Part shown: one piece after another, positions 56,389 to 64,000 of the stretch | How the letters are laid out: each line of letters starts with the position of its first letter | Numbering within the stretch: the first letter of the stretch is position 1 | Source of the DNA: Sulfurospirillum diekertiae | GTDB lineage: Bacteria > Campylobacterota > Campylobacteria > Campylobacterales > Sulfurospirillaceae | Assembly: GCF_002309535.1 (NCBI RefSeq) | Contig: NZ_CP023275.1 | Location: forward strand, 1,612,001-1,676,000 | Direction of reading: 5' to 3' | Length of the DNA: 64,000 nucleotides | The notes under the pieces: model-generated | What the model was told of the DNA's origin: nothing | Databases searched by the model: none | What the model saw: only the letters and a program-made list of their open reading frames with translations | Program-made: the position numbers and the translations under genes

Positions 56389-57816
56389 ATGAAAAAGATT
56401 GTTTTTTTATCAATAATCGCATCGCTTTCTCTTTTTGGAGCAACCATAGAAATTGCTCAAATGCCTAAAGATTCTCAGCATGTTGATGCTACATCTCCTA
56501 ATGTTATACTCTCATACAATAATGCTATTAAAGAGATCAAGAAGAGTGTTGTTAACATCGCAACAACGAAAAAAAGTAAACAAAATGACCAACTCAATGA
56601 ACTTATGCAAAATCCGTTCTTTAAAGACTTTTTTGGAAATCGTATCCCTGAACTGAAACAGCAGGAACGTAAATCACATTCACTGGGTTCTGGTGTTGTG
56701 ATCTCTTCTAATGGTTATATCGTTACCAATTATCATGTTGTTGAAGGAGCAGAAGAGATTCTTATCACGCTTCCCGATGATGAAAAAGAGTACAAAGCAA
56801 AAGTAATTGGGGAAGATTCTAAAACCGATCTTGCTGTTGTAAAAATTGATGCCAAAGATTTACATGTCGCTCAATTTGGTAACTCATCAAATCTACTTGA
56901 AGGAGATGTAGTTTTTGCCATTGGTAACCCATTTGGTGTAGGTGAGACCATAACACATGGTATTATCTCTGCACTTAATAAAAATAACGTTGGACTGAAT
57001 CAATACGAAAATTTTATCCAAACAGATGCCTCTATTAATCCTGGAAACTCTGGTGGAGCATTAGTCGATAGTAGAGGTGCTCTTATTGGTATTAACAGTG
57101 CTATTCTTTCTAAAAGTGGAGGCAATAATGGTATCGGTTTTGCCATTCCTTCCAACATGGTGCAAAAAATTGCAACAACACTGATCGAAACGGGGAAAAT
57201 CGAACGAGGGTTCATGGGTATATCAATCGCTGATCTCACCAATGATCTGAAAGAATTGTATGACAATAAACAAGGTGCACTGATCTTAATGATCGAGAAA
57301 AACTCACCTGCTGAAAAAGGTGGACTTCAAGTCTCTGACCTTATTATTGAAGTTGATGGTGTAAAAATCAAAAACGCTAATGAGCTTAAAAACACTGTTG
57401 CTGCTATCGCTCCTGATAAAACCATTACAATTACCTATGAACGTGATAAAAAAGAGAAATCAACTAAAATCAAACTAGCAAAAATGGAAGCAGACCAAAC
57501 GACCAATAGTAATGGCGATGCTAAATCAACCACGTCTAGCCCAGTTGAGGGACTAAGCCTTTTAGAAATAAATGATAAAACAAGAGCCCAATATCAAATA
57601 CCTAAAGAGATAGAAGGTGTACTTATCTTGGATGTCAAAGAAGATTCCAAAGCAGAAAAAATAGGCTTTAAAGAAGGTGATATCATCATTCAAGTAGAAC
57701 AAATGCACATCACATCTCTTAAAGATTTCAATAATGCTCTTAAAGAGTATAAAAACAGTAAAAAACGCGTTGTCATTAACCGTCAGAATTACCGTGCCAT
57801 CCTTGTTATGCCCTAA
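56389..57816 (+). CDS. htrA: periplasmic serine protease HtrA/DegP
   Basis: 475 aa chaperone-protease of the periplasm. Signal peptide (KIVFLSIIASLSLFGATI), the trypsin-like domain with His116 (TNYHVVEG), Asp147 (SKTDLAVV) and Ser221 (NPGNSGGAL), then two PDZ domains (about 270-360 and 385-475). The ATG at 56389 follows AAGGAG; a longer frame would add 11 residues before the signal peptide. In Campylobacter and Helicobacter HtrA is also secreted and cleaves host adherens junction proteins; that is known elsewhere, not shown here. A terminator follows. Confidence 0.96.
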   Translation: MKKIVFLSIIASLSLFGATIEIAQMPKDSQHVDATSPNVILSYNNAIKEIKKSVVNIATTKKSKQNDQLNELMQNPFFKDFFGNRIPELKQQERKSHSLGSGVVISSNGYIVTNYHVVEGAEEILITLPDDEKEYKAKVIGEDSKTDLAVVKIDAKDLHVAQFGNSSNLLEGDVVFAIGNPFGVGETITHGIISALNKNNVGLNQYENFIQTDASINPGNSGGALVDSRGALIGINSAILSKSGGNNGIGFAIPSNMVQKIATTLIETGKIERGFMGISIADLTNDLKELYDNKQGALILMIEKNSPAEKGGLQVSDLIIEVDGVKIKNANELKNTVAAIAPDKTITITYERDKKEKSTKIKLAKMEADQTTNSNGDAKSTTSSPVEGLSLLEINDKTRAQYQIPKEIEGVLILDVKEDSKAEKIGFKEGDIIIQVEQMHITSLKDFNNALKEYKNSKKRVVINRQNYRAILVMP

Positions 57817-57817
57817 T

Positions 57818-57843
57818 ATTTAGGAGGCATTTGCCTCCTAAAT
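57818..57843 (+). terminator. Hairpin after htrA
   Basis: ATTTAGGAGGCA / TGCCTCCTAAAT, 12-base arms, 2-base loop, just after the htrA stop; no clear T-run, so it could allow read-through into cprR. Confidence 0.7.
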
Positions 57844-57847
57844 CAGC

Positions 57848-57853
57848 TATAAT
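57848..57853 (+). promoter_or_regulatory. -10 box candidate for cprR
   Basis: TATAAT just before the palindrome that overlaps the cprR ribosome site. The -35 would fall in the htrA terminator hairpin. Confidence 0.4.
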
Positions 57854-57858
57854 ATCCT

Positions 57859-57868
57859 TTACATGTAA
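57859..57868. repeat. Palindrome core TTACATGTAA overlapping the cprR ribosome site
   Basis: TTTACATGTAAG; its right arm shares bases with AAGGAG, 11 bases before the ATG. Confidence 0.9.
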
Positions 57869-57879
57869 GGAGTGGGCGT

Positions 57880-58560
57880 ATGACACATATTTTGATGATC
57901 GAAGATGATTTGGAACTTGCTGAAATTTTAATGGAGTATTTAGAGCAATTTGATATCGCTATTACAATTGCAGATGATCCCTACTTAGGTCTTTCAATAC
58001 TTGACACCCAAAAATTTGATCTTATTATCTTAGACCTTACCCTTCCAGGCATTGATGGACTTGAAGTATGCAAAGAAATTCGAAAACGTCACACCATTCC
58101 TATTATTATTTCATCAGCACGGACAGATATTACTGATAAAGTCACTGCTCTTGAAAATGGAGCAGATGACTACTTGCCAAAACCCTATAACCCAAGAGAG
58201 CTACAAGCACGTATTATGAGCTTATTACGTAGGCAAAAGGGAGTTGTTGCTACCGAACAAAGCATTCAAAAAATCAAAGATCTGATTTTGAATGAAGAAC
58301 AAATGATTATCATCTTACAAGGAAAGACACTTCATTTGACAGCTGCAGAGTACGGTATACTTGGTTATTTAATGAAAAAAGAAGGCGGTGTTGTCTCACG
58401 TGAAGAACTTATCTATAATATTGAAGCCATTAGCGAAGAGACAACCAACAAAAGTATTGATGTTATTATTGGACGTATTCGTCAAAAACTTGGTGAAAAC
58501 CCCAAAGAGCCCAAATACATTCATGCCGTTCGTGGCGTAGGATATAAGTTTTTACAATGA
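57880..58560 (+). CDS. cprR: OmpR-family response regulator (CprR-like)
   Basis: 226 aa. Receiver domain with acidic pocket D9/D10, phospho-acceptor D52 (IILDLTLPG) and K in LPKPYNPREL; C-terminal winged helix (about 135-226). Paired with a sensor kinase overlapping its stop by 4 bases. Placement after htrA matches CprRS in Campylobacter jejuni (from memory), an essential-regulator pair that acts on biofilm, stress and htrA. The symbol is assigned by synteny and family; the targets here are unknown. Confidence 0.88.
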   Translation: MTHILMIEDDLELAEILMEYLEQFDIAITIADDPYLGLSILDTQKFDLIILDLTLPGIDGLEVCKEIRKRHTIPIIISSARTDITDKVTALENGADDYLPKPYNPRELQARIMSLLRRQKGVVATEQSIQKIKDLILNEEQMIIILQGKTLHLTAAEYGILGYLMKKEGGVVSREELIYNIEAISEETTNKSIDVIIGRIRQKLGENPKEPKYIHAVRGVGYKFLQ

Positions 58561-59792
58561 CTAAATCTTCCATTTTTTACAGCATTACCTTTATTTTTGC
58601 CATCAGTATCGTGAGTATTTTTTTAGCATTACTCTTTTTATTGGAATATGACAAACAAAGCTATACCGATAAGCTCAATGCAAAATATTCTATTATCGCG
58701 CGTGCAACACTTTTTCATCTCAATAATTTTATTACCAATGATGAACTGAAAAGGCAGGTACAAGGGTACCAAATGCGTGAAATTACGGATAAAGAGACAC
58801 AAACACTCATCATTCAAAATGCGCAAGTAATCCAAAAAATTTCTGATCGTATTGGTACCAGTGCCATTTTGCGCTACGATAATAACCACTATCTACATAT
58901 TGAAACAAAATACTCTTCACTACTCCTGAAAGATGAAGATTTTCAACCTTATCGCTATGATCTCATTAAAACAATTTTTGGCGTTGTTTTTGCCATTATT
59001 ATTGTTGCTTATATTTTAACCATTCGCAAACTAAAGCCTCTGCGTAAGCTTAAGCGTCAAATGGACCGTTTTGCAAAAGGGGATCTTGATATTAATTGTA
59101 AAACGGATGGTGAAGATGAAATTTCTCAGGTCGCCAATTCATTTCATAATGCGGTTGAACAAATCAATAAGCTTAACCACTCAAGACAGCTTTTCTTACG
59201 TAACATTATGCATGAGCTCAAAACACCTATAACTAAAGGACGGATTAGTGCTGAAATGCTTGAAAATGGGAAGCAACGCGATCGTTTAATCGGTACATTT
59301 GAAAAACTTGAACTGCTTATCAATGAGTTTGCATCAATTGAGCAGATTACTTCAGGCGAAGGTCTCAAAAACATCAAACCTTATCGCTTGGTTGATATGC
59401 TTGATGAAGCTATTGATCTTGCAATGATTAATCCAAAACAGATCGAAATTGATATGATTGATGATGAAATTATTTTACATGTAGACTTTAGACTTTTCAC
59501 CACTGCTATGAAAAATGTCATTGACAATGGTATTAAGTACTCTATTGATCAAAAGATAAGAATTATGGCAACTAAAGAAAAAATATCTTTCATCAGTCAA
59601 GGCAAACCTCTTACTTACGACCTTGAACATTATCTTGAGCCTTTTGTACAAGAAAAAAATTCACATCAAAGTTTTGGCCTAGGGCTTTACATTGTGCATC
59701 ATATTGTCAAGGCGCACCACGTTAACTTTACCTATGAACACAAAGATGGCTATAATTATTTTAATTTTGAACAAATCGAAACGCTTGCATAA
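58557..59792 (+). CDS. cprS: sensor histidine kinase (CprS-like)
   Basis: 411 aa. Two membrane segments (about 7-29 and 139-157) frame a periplasmic sensor of about 110 residues; HAMP domain (157-210); H-box with H219 (NIMHELKTPITKGRISAEML); N-box (MKNVIDNGIKYS) and G-box (GLGLYIVHHIVKAHH). So an ordinary orthodox kinase. The sensor loop has no recognised domain. Partner of the response regulator before it. Confidence 0.88.
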   Translation: MTKSSIFYSITFIFAISIVSIFLALLFLLEYDKQSYTDKLNAKYSIIARATLFHLNNFITNDELKRQVQGYQMREITDKETQTLIIQNAQVIQKISDRIGTSAILRYDNNHYLHIETKYSSLLLKDEDFQPYRYDLIKTIFGVVFAIIIVAYILTIRKLKPLRKLKRQMDRFAKGDLDINCKTDGEDEISQVANSFHNAVEQINKLNHSRQLFLRNIMHELKTPITKGRISAEMLENGKQRDRLIGTFEKLELLINEFASIEQITSGEGLKNIKPYRLVDMLDEAIDLAMINPKQIEIDMIDDEIILHVDFRLFTTAMKNVIDNGIKYSIDQKIRIMATKEKISFISQGKPLTYDLEHYLEPFVQEKNSHQSFGLGLYIVHHIVKAHHVNFTYEHKDGYNYFNFEQIETLA

Positions 59793-59839
59793 ATTTTTGA
59801 GTACAATTAAAATAAATCAGAATAATCAAAGGAGTTATC

Positions 59840-60241
59840 ATGTCTGGAATTGCTTTTTCGAAAATCAATCTAACAAATCTTATTGACCATCATATAGCAC
59901 TATTAGAACGTTTTGGTATTAAAGATGAAGTTCCTTTCTCCTTGATTTTCTTTTCTCTTGAAGACCGTAAAGAGATTGATAGTTTAGAGATGTTCCAACG
60001 GATTTTAAGAAGAACAGATGCTATCTTTAATCATAGTAATCATTATGTCGTTATGCTGACAGGAACTGACTGGAATGGTGCAACAGAAGTACTTTCTGGT
60101 ATTCAAAGCTTTTTAGATCAAAAACCGTATGATAATGTGGTTACTTACCCAGACGATGGGCTAGATGCTAAAACGCTTTTACATAAACTCAATAATATCG
60201 TTGAAGAGAACTGCAATATTACAACGGATTTATTTCAGTAG
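59840..60241 (+). CDS. small protein resembling a degenerate GGDEF fold
   Basis: 133 aa, soluble. It follows the pattern of a GGDEF-type fold: strand-helix LIFFSLEDRKEIDSLEMFQRILRRTDAIFNHSNHYVVMLTGTDWNGATEVLSGIQ and a helical end, but the metal and GGDEF residues are absent. So it could be a ligand-binding or protein-interaction relative without cyclase activity. The similarity is by eye. The ribosome site AAAGGAG precedes the ATG. It lies 47 bases after cprS and could be in that operon. Confidence 0.6.
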   Translation: MSGIAFSKINLTNLIDHHIALLERFGIKDEVPFSLIFFSLEDRKEIDSLEMFQRILRRTDAIFNHSNHYVVMLTGTDWNGATEVLSGIQSFLDQKPYDNVVTYPDDGLDAKTLLHKLNNIVEENCNITTDLFQ

Positions 60242-60258
60242 GCTTTTTAAGCCTACTG
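60236..60258. terminator. Bidirectional terminator
   Basis: CAGTAGGCTT / AAGCCTACTG with a 3-base loop, overlapping the stop of the GGDEF-fold-like gene and serving the convergent permease gene. Confidence 0.8.
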
Positions 60259-60269
60259 AACATCTCATT

Positions 60270-61472
60270 TTACTCGTTTCTTAAGGTATCAAGTACATTA
60301 ATTTGAGTTGCTTTATGCGCGGGATAATAGGAAGAGAGCGTTACAATAAAACTAGTTCCAATGACGATAAGCACAAAATCAAGCATTGAAAGATCTAATG
60401 GTAATTTAGCTGTTCCATAGACATCTGCCGGTAAAGAGATAATATCAAACGAACCTAGCACAAAAAGTGCCAACCCGCCAAGCAAAATACCAAACAGCAT
60501 TCCTCCACCTCCAATCACAAGTCCTAAATAGAAAAAGGTATTTTTGATCTCTTTCTTATATGCACCCAAGGAGAGTAATAAAGCAATCTCTTTACGCCTA
60601 TTCATAACTGTCATTAAAAGCGAGCTAATAATATTTAAAGAAGCAATTAAAATAATAAGCATCAAAACAATAAATAAAGCCCTTTTTTCAAGCGCTAAAG
60701 CTGCAAAAAAGTTACCATTCATCTGCCACCAACCCACAATGCCTAGATCATCAGGGAGAACTTTACGAATTTTTTCAATATCCACAAATGGTTCGTCCGA
60801 ATAAATATGAATCCCATCAAATTGACCAACTTCATACTGCATCACTTGCGCTAATGAATCAAGTGTTGTATACATATAAGCTTTATCATACGCCATTAAG
60901 CCAGAACGAAATGAGCCCTGAAAATTAAAACGTTTCATTTTAGGAATGAGGCTCATACCACCAGGATCATTTTTGGTAAAGATAAGTGTTGCTTTTTCAT
61001 CTTGTGCAAAAAGATGTGTTTTAGCAATTTCACTCCCTGTAATCAGATCATATTTATCGAGCGTCTTTCCTTTAATAGCTTCAGCAACAATTGCATTAAT
61101 TTTTGCTTCTTGTTCAAAATTAACACCAAAGAGCATGCCGCCTTCCAAACGATTACCTTTTTTGATAATCACTTGTGTCGAAATATAAGGACTAAATTTA
61201 AGTTTTGGAAACTGCTCTTGCAGTGCATTGAGTTGAGTTTGATCGACAGGAGAAAAACTTCGTGAATAGATAGAGAGTGGATAATTCATGGTAAAGAGTT
61301 TTTTTTCAAACTCTTTATCAAATCCATTCATAATCGCCATAGCAACCATAAGGACTGTCAATCCAATAGCTACCCCAAAAAAAGCAAGAAGCGAAATAAC
61401 CGTAATAAAAGGTTGAGACTTGTCAAAACGTAAATACTTTTTGACAAGGTAAAAACTAAGATTTTTTTGCAC
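60270..61472 (-). CDS. LolC/E-type ABC transporter permease
   Basis: 400 aa. Four membrane segments with a large periplasmic domain between the first and second: N-terminal helix (FITVISLLAFFGVAIGLTVLMVAMAIMNGFDKEFEKK), then the 60-240 periplasmic part, and FtsX-type C-terminal (FIVLMLIILIASLNIISSLLMTVMNRRKEIALLLSLGA). This is the MacB/FtsX fold of LolC/LolE, which release outer-membrane lipoproteins. No ATPase gene is adjacent. It lies 9 bases after secA, in the same direction, as in Campylobacter jejuni (from memory). Confidence 0.83.
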   Translation of the reverse strand: MQKNLSFYLVKKYLRFDKSQPFITVISLLAFFGVAIGLTVLMVAMAIMNGFDKEFEKKLFTMNYPLSIYSRSFSPVDQTQLNALQEQFPKLKFSPYISTQVIIKKGNRLEGGMLFGVNFEQEAKINAIVAEAIKGKTLDKYDLITGSEIAKTHLFAQDEKATLIFTKNDPGGMSLIPKMKRFNFQGSFRSGLMAYDKAYMYTTLDSLAQVMQYEVGQFDGIHIYSDEPFVDIEKIRKVLPDDLGIVGWWQMNGNFFAALALEKRALFIVLMLIILIASLNIISSLLMTVMNRRKEIALLLSLGAYKKEIKNTFFYLGLVIGGGGMLFGILLGGLALFVLGSFDIISLPADVYGTAKLPLDLSMLDFVLIVIGTSFIVTLSSYYPAHKATQINVLDTLRNE

Positions 61473-61481
61473 GCTAGGCCC

Positions 61482-64000
61482 TTATGCTAAAAGCCCTTTT
61501 TTAGGACCACTCTTACCACAACATTGTTTATATTTTTTACCACTTCCACACGGACATGGCTCATTACGTGCTGCTTTTTTATCTTTGTCATCTTCTTCAT
61601 CCGCATAGGGGCTTTGATGTTGAAGTGTAGCATTGGCATTTGCCTCTTCCATTCTTCGGATCATCTCATCCATAGCACGCTTTTCTTCTTCTTCTTTGTT
61701 GTCACGAAGTTGAACAATATGCAATGTTCTAAAACATTCATATTTGATTTGTTCTACAAGCTCCATGAAAAGATTATAACTCTCTTTTTTATACTCAGTC
61801 AAAGGATCTTTTTGATTATACCCACGAAGACCAATACCTGTTTTTAAAATATCCATTTGGTATAGATGTGCTCTCCATGTATTGTCAAGAACCTGAAGGT
61901 ATAAAATACGTTCAATTTCTTTACGTTGAGTCTCATCAACAACAGACATTTTGGCATCAAAACTCTCTTGAAGTTCTGCAACAATCACATCTTTCAGTTT
62001 TGTAAACTCTAAATTTTGTAAGTGTTGTGCATCAAATGAAGCATTTAATTCATCTTGAAGAATGGACACAAGGTGTTCAATGTTATATTCTGTTTCTGCA
62101 ATTCCTTCGTAAATCTCAGCTTTATAAAGTAAATTTGTCACAAAATCCACGCGAATCTCTTTAATGCGTGTTTCAATATCAAAGTTAGGGTTTAAAAGAT
62201 CATTTCTAAAGTTATAAATTGCTTTACGTTGTTTGTTTGCAACATCATCATATTCCAAAAGGTGTTTACGAGATTCAAAGTGAAGTGCTTCGACTTTTTT
62301 CTGTGCATTTTCAACGGCACGCGTCACCATTTTGGATTCAATATGTTCACCCTCTTCAATCCCTAGGCGCTCCATAATTGCTTTAATACGATCACTTCCA
62401 AAAATTCGCAAAAGGTTATCTTCCAAACTTAAATAAAAACGGCTTTTACCATTATCGCCTTGACGACCTGAACGTCCACGAAGCTGGTTATCGATACGTC
62501 TACTTTCATGACGCTCTGTACCGATGATATAAAGACCTCCAAGGGCTTTAATTTCATCCTCAAGCTTAATATCAACACCTCGTCCAGCCATATTGGTTGC
62601 AATCGTTACAGCGCCTTTGACACCTGCATCTTTAATAATTTGAGCTTCTTTTTCATGGTTTTTAGCATTCAAAACAGAGTGTGGTACTTTCTCTTTTTTC
62701 AACAGTGAATGGAGTAACTCACTTTTTTCAATGGATGCAGTACCTACAAGAACAGGTTGCCCTTTTTCATGGCATAGTTTGATATCTTTAATAACGGCTT
62801 CAAACTTTTCACGTTCCGTTTTATAGATAAGATCATTCATATCTTCTCTGCGCATTGGGACATTTGTAGGAATTGAGATTACATCAAGATTATAAATCTG
62901 CGCAAACTCGGTTGCTTCTGTTTGTGCAGTTCCCGTCATACCTGCGAGTTTATTGTAAAGTCTAAAATAATTTTGGAAGGTGATGTCTGCGAGTGTTTGA
63001 GACTCTTCTTTAATCATCACGCCTTCTTTTGCTTCTAACGCTTGGTGCAATCCTTCACTAAAACGTCTTCCTTCGCTTAAACGCCCCGTAAACTCATCGA
63101 CAATAATAATTTCCCCATCACGTACCACATAATCAACATCAGCAACGAACAGATACCGTGCTTTAAGGGCTTGATCAAGATGATGCGATAGAACAGCATT
63201 GTCAAGGCTATAAAGGTTATCGACACCAAAAAGTTTTTCAGCATTACTGATGCCATCTTCAGTCATCAAAACAGTTCTATTTTTTTCATCAACCGTAAAA
63301 TCTGCTTCTTTCGTAAGCTTTTGGGCAACACCATCTGCAATTTTATAGCCATCTAATGTACGATTGGCTGGACCAGAAATAATTAAAGGTGTTCTTGCTT
63401 CATCAATAAGAATTGAGTCCACTTCATCCACAATAACAAAATTATGGACACGTTGAACTTTTTCATCCACTGCATAACGCATATTGTCACGTAAATAATC
63501 AAATCCAAACTCGTTGTTCGTTCCATACGTAATATCTGCATCATATTGTGCTTTACGTTTAGCATCATTGTCCAAATCATTGGTGACAATACCAACAGTT
63601 AAACCTAAGAAGTTATAGATACGGGACATATCAGCAGCATCTCTTTTTGCAAGGTAATCATTAACCGTTACAACATGAACACCTTCGCCAGACATTGCAT
63701 TTAAAACAACAGGAAGCGTTGCCACAAGCGTTTTACCCTCACCTGTTTTCATCTCTGCGATATTTCCACCATGAAGCACTAAGCCACCTACCATTTGTAC
63801 ATCAAAATGACGCATACCCGTTGTTCGTTTACTGGCTTCTCTCGTAATAGCAAAGACATCATTTAAAATAGTCTCAAGTGTTTTTGTTCCTGATCGAACG
63901 TCTGCTTTAAAAGCATTAAAGGCATCTTTTAAGGCTTCATCGCTTAATTTTTCATACACTGGCTCTAAGGCATTAATCTTTTGAACGCGTGCTTGAAGCT
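61482..64000 (-). CDS. secA: protein translocase ATPase SecA (5' end beyond window)
   Basis: The frame is open to the right edge: the codons before the GTG at 63959 read [18 protein letters not shown], typical of SecA, so about 20-30 N-terminal residues lie outside. Seen: Walker A ([20 protein letters not shown]), [28 protein letters not shown], and the helicase motif [23 protein letters not shown]. The C-terminal zinc motif [15 protein letters not shown], for SecB or phospholipid binding, is complete. It drives post-translational export through SecYEG. Confidence 0.98.
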   Translation of the reverse strand, partial: LQARVQKINALEPVYEKLSDEALKDAFNAFKADVRSGTKTLETILNDVFAITREASKRTTGMRHFDVQMVGGLVLHGGNIAEMKTGEGKTLVATLPVVLNAMSGEGVHVVTVNDYLAKRDAADMSRIYNFLGLTVGIVTNDLDNDAKRKAQYDADITYGTNNEFGFDYLRDNMRYAVDEKVQRVHNFVIVDEVDSILIDEARTPLIISGPANRTLDGYKIADGVAQKLTKEADFTVDEKNRTVLMTEDGISNAEKLFGVDNLYSLDNAVLSHHLDQALKARYLFVADVDYVVRDGEIIIVDEFTGRLSEGRRFSEGLHQALEAKEGVMIKEESQTLADITFQNYFRLYNKLAGMTGTAQTEATEFAQIYNLDVISIPTNVPMRREDMNDLIYKTEREKFEAVIKDIKLCHEKGQPVLVGTASIEKSELLHSLLKKEKVPHSVLNAKNHEKEAQIIKDAGVKGAVTIATNMAGRGVDIKLEDEIKALGGLYIIGTERHESRRIDNQLRGRSGRQGDNGKSRFYLSLEDNLLRIFGSDRIKAIMERLGIEEGEHIESKMVTRAVENAQKKVEALHFESRKHLLEYDDVANKQRKAIYNFRNDLLNPNFDIETRIKEIRVDFVTNLLYKAEIYEGIAETEYNIEHLVSILQDELNASFDAQHLQNLEFTKLKDVIVAELQESFDAKMSVVDETQRKEIERILYLQVLDNTWRAHLYQMDILKTGIGLRGYNQKDPLTEYKKESYNLFMELVEQIKYECFRTLHIVQLRDNKEEEEKRAMDEMIRRMEEANANATLQHQSPYADEEDDKDKKAARNEPCPCGSGKKYKQCCGKSGPKKGLLA

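Overview
The window looks like an ordinary chromosomal segment of a member of the Campylobacterota, most likely a Sulfurospirillum-type organism. The DNA is AT-rich. It carries clade-typical genes (hobA, a DUF2018 protein, cbpA-hspR, an hrcA-grpE-dnaK operon, cmoA and cmoB). From memory, many gene blocks match Campylobacter jejuni order: proS-hemA-ispB; peb4-fba; nadE-lpxK-thrC-kdsB; flhA-rrf2-rpsO; lysC-hobA-holB-folP; ligA-tlyA-ribF; kefB-hspR-cbpA-htrA-two-component pair; secA beside a LolC-like permease. I see no rRNA, tRNA, CRISPR array, insertion sequence or prophage.

Layout. 1-4.7 kb: minus-strand fxsA(partial)-proS-hemA-ispB-secreted protein-DUF2018. 4.7-8.6 kb: AT-rich control region, then metY-rrf2-cysK and a membrane diguanylate cyclase. 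8.7-20 kb: valS, then convergent mog-panE-hisD, a D-cysteine desulfhydrase-like gene, fba, peb4, nth, a redoxin and pepD. 20-28.4 kb: lipoprotein-cmoB, a hotdog protein, an MBL hydrolase, and the nadE-degT-lpxK-argB-thrC-kdsB run, which mixes cofactor, lipid A/KDO and amino-acid synthesis. 28.4-37.3 kb: dsbD, ppk2, an HD-GYP protein, the hrcA-grpE-dnaK heat-shock operon, a small HTH gene with an overlapping 56-codon gene, and rpsO. 37.5-43 kb: Fe-S type rrf2-flhA-DHH phosphoesterase, cmoA and a cytosolic GGDEF protein. 43-52 kb: a long minus-strand run lysC-hobA-holB-folP and ligA-tlyA-ribF with a TauE exporter and a zinc-ribbon membrane protein. 52-64 kb: hemW, kefB, hspR-cbpA, htrA, cprR/cprS-like pair, a GGDEF-fold-like protein, a LolC-like permease and secA (5' end outside the window).

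The most unusual signal is not a gene. The perfect palindrome TTTACATGTAAA occurs 17 times, and its 10-bp core TTACATGTAA 26 times, spread over 53 kb. By simple base composition about 0.02 and 0.2 copies are expected. Copies lie both between genes and inside unrelated genes, where they are read as LHVK or FTCK-type peptides in non-conserved segments. This resembles dispersed genome-wide words such as DNA uptake sequences or cyanobacterial HIP1, and I know of no described function for this word. A second signal is a roughly 90-bp leader element shared by the 5' regions of the hotdog gene and hspR, with a shorter relative before thrC. It contains a hairpin with a compensatory base-pair change.

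Other points of note: the heat-shock operon promoter carries both a HAIR-like (HspR) and a CIRCE-like (HrcA) site; a DegT-family protein beside lpxK has lost its PLP lysine; and a cysteine-free Rrf2 regulator sits between two sulfur-assimilation genes.
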